In this document: positions 1-9,500 of the stretch, piece after piece
How the letters are laid out: each line of letters begins with the position of its first letter
How positions within the stretch are numbered: position 1 is the stretch's first letter
NCBI GenBank assembly: GCA_934045075.1
Contig: OW203749.1
Location: 5,732,804-5,796,803 of the forward strand
From: Yponomeuta sedellus
Lineage: Eukaryota; Arthropoda; Insecta; Lepidoptera; Yponomeutidae
DNA length: 64,000 nt
Direction of reading: 5' to 3'
Program-made: the position numbers and the translations under genes
Notes under the pieces: model-generated
What the model was told of the DNA's origin: nothing
The model's database searches: none
What the model saw: only the letters and a program-made list of their open reading frames with translations

Positions 1-365
1 GCCATTCCGGAACAGTTTTTCCGGTCCGAAATGACAGCAATGAAAAACGTGTTTGTGCTTAGGTATGCACTGAGTACAGTAATTGTTCTGACAATTACTC
101 GGGTTGTAGTCAGGTTGTACCGCCATTAAAATTTACGGGCGTTTCGTACATTGCTTTTTTCTTTTGATGTTTCGCCAGACTGCTCTAAACTGAGGCGTAT
201 CATCATGATCCGAGTAAAGACGGACAAGTTCACAAGCCACTCATCCGTTTTTTTTTTCATGCCACTTCGGACCGTTAAAAATCGGATGTTCGGACAGTAA
301 AATTCCTTGCTGTGCACAATCGCCCATATTGTAACATCAAGAATTTTCAGTCGATGGTACCTGCG

Positions 366-757
366 TATACTTCGTTTTTTAGCATTAGAAATTTCGTAAA
401 CAAAGAAGCAGGGCTAGTCAACCTAAAAATCGTCTGCCTAATTTATAATTTTTTATATATACATACTACCCTTACTTCACTGTTGAGCTAAGTAAATACA
501 GCTTTCTATCTACGTTTCAGACGTTATATCTACGTCATAATAAGCAGTAGCGTTTCTGACCCTAGGCACAACTGCTATGTTCAAGTGCCGTGGGCACTTT
601 TGTTTCCCGTCAGTTCAACTGATTTACCAACGACTCAACTCGGGCCCACGACGCAACTATTATGATCAACTGGTTGATTCGTAGGGAATCCAGAAATTAT
701 TCCAATTCCCCTGCTTCTTTGTTTACGAAATTTCTAATGCTAAAAAAACGAAGTATA
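366..757. mobile_element. MITE with ~47-bp terminal inverted repeats
   Basis: The left end (TACTTCG, then TTAGCATTAGAAATTTCG) reappears inverted at 712-757, differing mainly by one A in a poly-A run. TA flanks both sides. The ~300-bp interior has no coding potential. The flanks 1-365 and 758-1688 hold no gene or repeat I can name; the latter is AT-rich. Confidence 0.7.
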
Positions 758-1688
758 AGCTACTACTAATAAAAAAATCTTAGGGATTATTTTATACAAG
801 TTGAGAACATCAAAAATTAAAACAATTGATATTTTAAACGATACTATCGAGAAATAAAACATTAATTTTCTTCGGAAAATCTTATCATAGAATTAGATTT
901 TGAATTATGTTGACGTATGTTATAGATTATCAATGTTTTTTTATAAAAACACGACTCCTCTAACGCACAGATTCGGGGCAGTTTATTTCATTTGTGGTTA
1001 CGTTTCATTTTTAACAGCGTTTTTGCGTTATTTTATTTTTAAGAGATATTTCAAAGGTTGTTTTAAGCAAACGTGCTTAAGACCGTTATAGTCTTGTTTA
1101 TTCCACAGAAACAGTCTTAGGACGGTTTTAGCAGGGATTACTCAACTTACTAATAATTATAAACTGGCTTTAAGTCCATCTTTAGGCTCTTACTAATAAA
1201 CACCGTATAAGTCTGGTATAGTTACACAGTGTTTTGTGATGCCGATTTCACTAGAACACTGGTTTAAAATTTTAAGAAGGCGAAGATAAACCCTGCTTAT
1301 ATTGATTTACTTGCTCTGTCATAAACTGGTTATTTTATAAAGCAGCGCTGTGATGATGCATGCAATCACAGCACTAAGCTGAGCCCTATCCTTTTTATCA
1401 AACTTTTGTCATAGTAGGTATTCTTATTATGTTCTCTAATCAGTGAGTGATAAATAAACATTTATTAATTTCAATTTCAAAAAGAAGGAGTGAGTTTAAA
1501 AGTACCCCAAACCTCTTTACGTAATAGTGATACGCCTTACGTATATTGAAACTGTTAAATGTGTAAGGAAATAAGTGAGTAATAAAAAGATCTTAAAGCT
1601 GACAATACTTTAATTTTATTTCAACACTTCAAAGGAAAAGCACTCCCCTTAAAAGGTTATGTAAATTTACCAACACAATTCAATGAGT

Positions 1689-2431
1689 TTGACGGAGTTT
1701 ACACGTTCAGTCTGGCGTCAGTCAATTCCGTCAGTCTGGTTAGACTGACGGCAGACTGATTGTCTATTCAGTGGACTGATGGAGCAGACTGACGGATATT
1801 CGAATATTTATATATAATTTACTGATGGTTTATATACTTGCATGTATAATTTTATTCGGCATACCCGTATTTTCCGTATTTGCTGTGTGGTGTCGGCCTA
1901 GAGAATAGCACCAACCCAATTCTTCCCGCGGGTGTCGTAAAAGGCGACTAAGAGACACAAACCGGGGGGTGGGCAGCAGCGCCCCCTGCAGTACAATTCC
2001 ACCGAACTGCGATCCCCAACCCGCATGCCCAGCGTGGGGATTATGGGCATTACCCCCTATGATAGCACAACGTGGCGCTCTTTAGGGGAGGGCTATGTCC
2101 AGCAGTGGACTATTATAGCCTGACGACGACGACGACGACCCGTATTTTCACTTATACCTACTCATGTAAGTAAAAGTACGTGTAAGCGGAGTGGAATGAT
2201 TGTAAAATTTTATCCTTAATACAGACCAACCTCTAGAAGCACTATAATTTTATGCAGAAGATTCTTAGCTTTAAGAGGTAGAATGTTTAGTGGGTTATTT
2301 TTATGAAATAAACAGTTTAGTTTTTTTTTTAATTTTTAATTTGATGCTTTATCAGTCTGGCATCAAACTGTGCTTGATCAAGGTCACTGACTGAACTGAC
2401 GCTAGACTGAACGTGTAAATTCCGTCTTACC
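1689..2431. mobile_element. MITE (GTTCAGTCTGGCGTCAGT ends) split by a SINE-bearing insertion
   Basis: Ends GGAGTTTACACGTTCAGTCT (left) and its inverse at 2400-2431. The same element is compact at 62763-62950 in the protease intron. Here its two halves are separated near 1800-2340 by AT-rich sequence containing an RTE-tail SINE (1885-2140). Confidence 0.7.
1885..2140 (+). mobile_element. RTE-tail SINE, near full length
   Basis: Reference copy of a GC-rich family: starts GTGTGGTGTCGGCCTAGAG, has an internal CCCGCGGGTGTCGTAAAAGG block, and ends with GTCCAGCAGTGGACTATTAT followed by a (GAC)n tail. The last ~70 bases match the coding 3' end of the RTE LINE fragments at 36230 and 58262, which suggests it borrows that LINE's machinery. 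Confidence 0.75.
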
Positions 2432-2635
2432 TGATGCTAAGAAGCGGCACCAATGGAAGTAATCGTAATTTATTTCTTAAAATAGTTTCCTGGAAAAGGT
2501 GGGTATCTTTTTTTAATGGTTGTGACGGCTCTCAGTAGAAGATTTCATTTATTTTATATTTGAGGTTTTGTTTTAAATTTAGTTCTTTTTTTTGCAGTTT
2601 GAAGGGCTGGTAAGGGACGTCCTTAGTGGACATAC

Positions 2636-2815
2636 ATCGATCAAATAGGGGATGTATTAGCAAAGGGAAAGATAAAAAGTACCCGGAACCGGCGTGCGTG
2701 CATGTAACGACTTATGAACGTTGGTGAAGCGAAGGTGATCTGTCAGGATCGTGGCAAGTGGCAGTGCCTGGTCTCTGCCTACCTCTCTGAGATACAGGCG
2801 TGAGATTATGTATGT
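2636..2815 (+). mobile_element. SINE-like repeat ('CTGTCAGGATCGTGG' family)
   Basis: Dispersed element also at 20536-20625, 37975-38130 (plus), 42846-43020 and 52190-52330 (minus). Shares AACGACTTATGAACGTTGG, the GATCGTGGCAAGTGGCAGT block and an end in GATACAGGCGTGAG. No open reading frame. Confidence 0.6.
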
Positions 2816-3318
2816 AATTTTGCAGTTTTTTTTTCAAAGGAATTAATTTCTTAGATTGTTTTTCCCATTTTTTTTTTGTTACATACGTAAGTAACCACAG
2901 CCTTTAAAAAACAGTGATTTTTTTGTTTCTGTAATATTTTATTAATTTTCCATTCGCAAGCGGACGTTTTAGCCCGCATAATAAACTTAGCAATTTTTAA
3001 AACCTCCAGTATATACGGTGATCTCATTTTCCAGAAATCTATCATGAAATAACTATGATTGTTTTTTCCACTGATGGCGCTACTTTGCTGAAGGTTGTTC
3101 CTTAAAAAAATACTTAATTCAGGTGAATGGATGCCCTAACCCAGCCTTGGGCATAAATTCACTTGTGTAGGAATGGTATGTAGGTATGTAATACAAAAAT
3201 ATTTAAGTGTCCTCAAACAGTTGCCTAGAGATACAAATCGTACTTTTTTATACAAAGTTAATATTTACAAATTGACCGCGGTTACATTGGTATTACAGCC
3301 TTCAAATCACTAAACTAT

Positions 3319-3507
3319 TTAAATAATATCAAACGGGCCGGGCAGACGGTTTTCGACGTTATTTTCGAACTGATAAGTGTCAAAATCGTCAGTCGAAACG
3401 ATGTGGTTCATCCACGGCTCAATATCTTCTATGGCGAAAATCGGTACTTTCTTGATGGGTTTGGGATGATCCTCCATTTTTGCTTGATTGGGTTTCGGTG
3501 ACCAGAT
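3319..3507 (-). CDS. Probable C-terminal exon of trissin precursor
   Basis: A strong acceptor (TTTGTCTTCTCCAG) precedes 62 phase-0 codons and a TAA at 3321-3319. The peptide is rich in Asp, Glu, Asn and Pro, begins IWSPKPNQAK and ends RLPGPFDII. It has no hydrophobic segment. The only nearby same-strand coding exon upstream is trissin exon 2, whose potential donor at 4821 is also phase 0, so the two fit without a frameshift. It could instead be the last exon of another gene. An AATAAA on the minus strand at 2943-2938 is a possible polyadenylation signal. Confidence 0.6.
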   Translation of the reverse strand: MWSPKPNQAKMEDHPKPIKKVPIFAIEDIEPWMNHIVSTDDFDTYQFENNVENRLPGPFDII

Positions 3508-6500
3508 CTGGAGAAGACAAATACCTATATCAATATCAACCTTTGTTTGTGCCTACTGCTGGAGCACGGGTCTCTTCCTGCATCGCAGCAAGGTCAGGCC
3601 ATACTCCACCACGGAGCCAAGTCCGGGTTGTTGGAGGATTGTAAGACCGTGGCGGGCCTCACTGTCTGAAGTTATCAAGCCGCCCATAAGGCTTGTGACA
3701 TGGCTTCATGAATGCCATTACATGACAGCCGGCACCAACGGCTTAACGTGCCTGCAAAGCACGGAAGCGCTCGGAAAAAATGTCACTAGCGGTAGTCACG
3801 GGACGATCATCCTGCACCTGACCGTCCCTGTTGTTCCTTGACTCAAGTGACTGATTCCAATCACTCGGTTCGAATAGGCCACGAGCGCTTCCATACCTAA
3901 GTTTGGTTTTAAGCATACAACATGAATGGACCCACGCTACGTGCCTGCCATGGATCCGTGGGTGATTTCGAGAATTCTTATATATATTATTTATTTAAGC
4001 CTGTATTTTAAAGCAATAGTCCGAATAGCTGTCATTTGTAAAATTACTATTAAATTTAAAGAAAGTTTATTCAACAAAAGTTTATTTAAAAACCCATTTA
4101 GAGGCTACAAATTCCACCAAATTATGTGGGTACAGCGATATCATTCCGATGTAAAACCTAACTGCAAAGTAGGTAGTCGGGGCTGTAAGTGATGCAATCT
4201 ACTTCAGCCAAATGTCGCTGCATGTACGTAATACAGAGAATAGTGTAAAGAGGTTCGAAATTTCACTGATACCGGTGAGTCGCCCATTAGCTCAGTTGGA
4301 TAGAGCGCTGGCACGGATAGCCAGAGGTCGCGGGTTCAAATCCCGGCATGGGTGGAATTTTAAGCCTCTAAATAGGTTTTAAAAAAAAATTGTCCTTAGC
4401 ACGGGTTAGTGCATTAAAAATAAAAATAGTATAATCAACAAAAGTTCTCGCAAAACACTAATTGGCGATTTTCAGAAATAGTGTATTTTAGAAACAAGCT
4501 GCTGTGTTTTGTTGTGCAAGCTGTGCTTTGTGGTGTCGGCCTAGAGAATAGCACCAACCCAAATTCTTCCCGCGGGTGTGGTAAAAGGCGACCAAGGGAC
4601 ACAAACCGGGGGTTGGGCAGCAGCGCCTCCTGCAGTACAATTCCACCAAACTGCGATCCCTAACCCGCATGATGGCACAACCTTGCGCTATGGCGCTCAT
4701 TAGGGGAGGGCTATGTCCAGGAGTGGACTAATATAGCCTGAAGAAGAAACAAGCTTGTGTACGGAGGCCAGTTATCTCCGACAAAGAGTGTGTATACTGA
4801 GGCTAGTGACTGTCATATACCGAGTTAATGTCCGGCGAAGTGACCCTCTTCCGGCGCAAGTAGTTGAAGCAGCAAGCGCGGAAATGCCGCGTGCCGCACG
4901 CCGACGCGCACTCGCGGCCGCACGAGTCGCAAGACAGGCCGGCCGCCCAGAGCGTGCTGCCTGTGACGGTAAGGGTAAGTGAGGGTAGTCTGAAAGAAAC
5001 TTCATCAGCCGAAGATGCGAACGGGTGCCAGCCATCAGTCTTCTCGTGACCACGATGACTGTAACGTCGTCGAAACGTCGAGGTAAAATAGCAACAAATT
5101 ACTACGCGATTAAGCCCCGAAAATATTCTAACTGTTAACAGCTGTCAAAGGTTTTTTTGTGTATGAACTTTGGCCAACTGACAGCTGTTAACAGTAGATT
5201 AACGACCTTTCAGTGTACCAGAAACCGGGGGTAAGTCTCGTTGGAAAGGGCACGTCACGACGATTCTGTGGATACTAAACACTGTACAAAATACAATTGA
5301 TCTGTGTTTTCATGAGCGAAAGTGTCAAAGGGGCCCGTTTTTTTTCGTTCTTTTTGTGGTTTTTTGTGGTTTTATCGAAACTAAGCGGGATTCGTGTAAA
5401 AAGGTAAGAAAACCAATGTACCAAGTTCTAATAGGTTTATTTGGAGGGCTTTTCAGCTCGGCGTTTTTGACAGCTGTCAGTTGGGTTCCCCAAAAGCTAC
5501 TAGATGGCGCCGTGCCTATTTCTGTCTGAGAACGGAGGTTATTGACACAGAGTATAATATACTCTGTGTCTTCTTTCTACTCTATGATTCTGTCACTCCT
5601 ATATTATAGGAGTGACAGAATCATAGAGTAGAAAGAAGACCAGTAACCAATGATACCTTGCTGCATACTATCAGCTATGAAGAAACGTTTCTTCAGTTTC
5701 TGGTCAGTTAGCCTCCTTCATTCAGATAGGGCAACCGCTAGCGCCATCTATTGATTAAAAGTGGTACAACTTTATTTTTTTAAGTCCCTCTGAAAAGAGC
5801 TCATTGGATTTTCTTATTAGAAAATCCAATTAGAAAAAAGTTAAAAAAAAGTTTTACCTAAGTGTCCCGTATTTTGTAAACGTCTATTTTTATCTGTTTA
5901 TTGGTGACTGTTTCGTAGGTTGTTTACATAATATTATTAGTTAAATATGGGGTACATATATTCAAGATGATAAATATTTTTACAGAACTAAAATCAGACG
6001 TAAATTACAAAAGTTCTAGCAATAACAAGAAGTTGGGTCAGGCGCGCGACTAAACCGGTTTTGGTCACGGGGATTCTGCCGTGTGGGCTAACACGAATTG
6101 AGAATTTACAGGACACAGGCCTTCTGGCAAGATTAGGTTTTAAGAAAAACAGGCCGTTAGATAGATAGATGGAGAACACTTCATTGGACAATAAGAAAAA
6201 AGAGTTTGAGGCTCGTGTTAGAGGCGAAACGCGTCGTGCATATTCTCACTGAAGTATTGGTGTCGGTGGCAGTGTGTTCGTATCTTGCTTCTGCTTAAAA
6301 AACTGAGAGGGAGGGCGGTGCATTAGCTAACCGCATGTTGCTTGTGGGGTTTTTGGCGGAATTTAGCAAAGTAATTTTCACATTTTAATGCAAGAAAAAA
6401 TGAAATGAAAAGAAAAGCTGCGGCTTAATGAACGTTACAATTCAAACTCTAGATCATTTTGGAGAAAAAATGGACAAAAAAACTCCAATCTTAGTCTTTT

Positions 6501-9500
6501 CAAAGTCCTTAATTAACATAGTTTACATAATTATTATAAAACATAGAACTCATACATTGTACTGGCTTTAATTCCAGACCTCAAAAAAGAATACAACCAT
6601 GATTTCTTGAATGTAAGGTATGTTATATAATTGGTGGTCTTATCGCTGAGAGCGATCTCTTCCATATAACCCTTGGATGGAGTGGATTGCATGAAGAATA
6701 TAGTCGGTAGGTGCATGTACATAAATAATAAAATCTACAATATATTGACGTGTCGCCCTGTTCTTGGACTTGGAAAAAGGCTTTGACACTGTTTCAATAG
6801 CAATCATCAACGCATTTATGTCCCCCCACTAAGGGTCTTTTCCCTGAGGAAGGGATATGCCATACTCCACCACGGGGGCCAATCCGGATTGGTGGAAGCT
6901 TGCAAGACTTGTGGCTGGTCTTACAGTCAGAGGTTTTCAAGCCGCCCTAAGGCCTGTGACTTGACTTGACGACGGCCATCTATCGACGGCAGCCAGCACC
7001 AACTGCAACGTGCCTTGCAAAGTACCTACATCAATACTACATAGAAAACTAGAGAAATTCACGGTTAGCTGACGGACATGTGCCGGGTTGTGAAAGTTGG
7101 AAACCACTTCATTAGTCCCGACAGTGTTCAGTAAGGCGTGCCACAGTGGAGTATTCTTGGTCCACTTTTTATTCTATTCTTAAATGACATTAACTATTCG
7201 TTATCATCCCTTGTATGTCCCCACTGCTGGGGCACGGGTCTCATCCTGCATAGCAGGAAAGTTAACTATATATTTTCAACTAATACTAATATAGACATTA
7301 CCTGTTACGCCGATGATACTGCCTTAATATTTCAAGATGAGTCATGGTCTAAGGTGTTTGATACCGCAGAAATGGGGTCAGAACTTGTTTCCAACTGGCT
7401 TAATCAAAATCTCCTTACGTTAAACGCAAAGAAAACCCACTTTTTTGTTTCAACAAAACTAAGGCTTCCGAGCCTCCCCCTACACCAAACCTAAAAATCA
7501 ACTCGTAAAGCGCCTGTGCCCTTTCAATAAGTAATATTCACTCAGATATTGTGAATGCGCTGTTTGTATTTAAAATATCAGGGTGTGTATTTGGATGAAA
7601 ACTCAATTTAAATCGTCACATAAATACTTTGTCCGGAAGAATCAGGAAACTAATTCATGTATTTAAATTACTCCGAGTTGGAGCAAACTTTAACATACTT
7701 AGACGCGTGTAAATCGCCATAGGCCAACTTCTCATAACGTACTGTATCTCTGCGTGGGGTGGGGCCGCAAAAACCACAACCATCGCCGTAGAAAGAGCAC
7801 AAAGATCGGTACTAAAGGTTTTGTTACAAAAGCCTTTTAGGGCCCTCGCCCACGGCGACTTTTTACAGCGATGCAGTAGCGATGCCGTCGCGCGTTTGCA
7901 TCGATACTGCCGCTATGCGGTCGCTTGCTGTGTGCCCTCGCCCACGTAACCACGATTCAGTCGCGATGCAAACGCGATACCGTCGCGCTTCTGGCGCGAT
8001 GCAAAAGCTATTCAGTGACGGCACAAAAATGCCTATCACCATAGTTGCAAGATGGACTCCGTTGAGGCAACATTAGTCAGGTTGCCTTTGGTGATGCTTT
8101 TTTTTGTAGTAGCGCGTTGGCATCGCTTCTGTAGCGCGTTGCAAATGCGACTTAAGCGCGTTCGTAGCAATGCTGTTTCGCGCGTTTAAAGCGCGACAGC
8201 ATCACTACAAAAAGTTGCCGTTGGGGAGGGCCCTTAGATTCCCAACCACCCCGTGTGCTTTCAGTCAGAAAAATGTTCATACTTAGACTGACATTGGCTC
8301 AGCACAGAAAAATCTTGAGTTCCCCTGACAATCCAACTCTTTTACAAAGACTTTCATGTTAAAATGTTATGTTCACGAACTACGTTTTCGGACAGATTTG
8401 TCTGGTACTCGGCGCCATTCGTATATAAAATGTTCAAGTATTGTGACATAAAAACATAAATGTACAAGTACTGTAACTTATTTACATTACATCATATCTA
8501 AAGATGTATTACTAATTAGGAACTAAATCTGAATACTAACAAAACAAACCTAAATATATTATGTATAAATTAATCAATTTAAAACACTAGGTACCTAAAA
8601 GCCAATAACTGCGCCCAGATCATCGCCGCCTCGTAGGAGGGTCCCCAGTATGCTGGCTACCTCGTTGGATGGCAAGACTTATCCTCTGCCCGAGGTAAGA
8701 GCCAGCCCTGGGGTCTCTGGTCGTGTCAATGAGGCGCGACGCAAGTTCTTTAGAGAACAGTCGCGCCTCGGGCCCCAACGGTCCGAGTGTCTCGACACCA
8801 AACGGCACAAATAAGTGACTCAGTGACTCTTTGTTTTGTTACTATTTAGATTCAGTTCATAATTAGTAATACATATTTAGATATGATGTAATGTAAATAA
8901 GTATTGTAAATAAAAAAGGAAAGTACTGTAACTAAATGGTTGGCCACAATGAATTATGACAAAAGCGAGGCACTACTAACTAAATAAAAAATAAAAAATA
9001 TTATCTTTACATTTCTCATTGACGACCTCTGTGGCGTAGCGGTAGCGCGTCTGCCTACCATGCAAGAGGTCCCGGGTTCCAATCCCGGCTGGAATAAAAA
9101 AAAAGTCCAGGTCTTGGATGTTTACATGTTTGTGATGTCGTTGTTTCTGGTTCCCACGACACAGGGTATCCTAGTGTGGGGCCAGAAGCAATGTATGTGC
9201 AGGAGGTAAAATGTAATGTTATTTTATATTTATTATAATATATCTATCTTCTTCAATATAAAAGTAAATCACTGAACGTGTCGCTGAGCGCAAAACTCGA
9301 GAGCATCTGATCCGATTTCGGTAATTATTTTTTAGAATATTCTTTGAAGTACGAGGATGACCCTTACGGAGAGAAAAAAATAATAATTAAAGAATCGACA
9401 GTTAAGCGGTACGAAGTTCGCGGGGTCTTCGCGAACGCGAAAGGAAGGAAGGAAGAAAGAAAAACAATTCACATAAATACAATATAGAGCAGGGCAAAGG

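Larger units (their letters stand above)
6747..8345 (+). pseudogene. Non-LTR retrotransposon reverse transcriptase remnant
   Basis: Broken RT: FLDLEKGFDTVSI near 6753, ILGPLFILFLNDI at 7147-7190, CYADDTAL at 7309-7330, then NWLNQNLLTLNAKKT. It is interrupted by 5S-SINE pieces (6805-7025, 7211-7265) and by a MITE (7840-8233). Stops and frameshifts throughout. Jockey/CR1-like by the YADD context. Confidence 0.75.

Noticed and set aside
3488..3841. 117-residue plus-strand ORF and similar ORFs at 27688, 32440, 38704, 59826
   Set aside because: They are read from 5S-SINE sequence; the same peptide words recur in every copy.
4281..4355. tRNA genes at this and about 15 similar sites
   Set aside because: A and B boxes are present, but position 33 of the anticodon loop is not U, stems vary between copies, and each is embedded in a larger dispersed repeat with a common tail. 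They are SINE modules.
4772..5053. 93-residue minus ORF and two plus ORFs over trissin exon 2
   Set aside because: GC-rich shadow frames. The trissin frame is the only one with a conserved cysteine pattern and matching splice sites.
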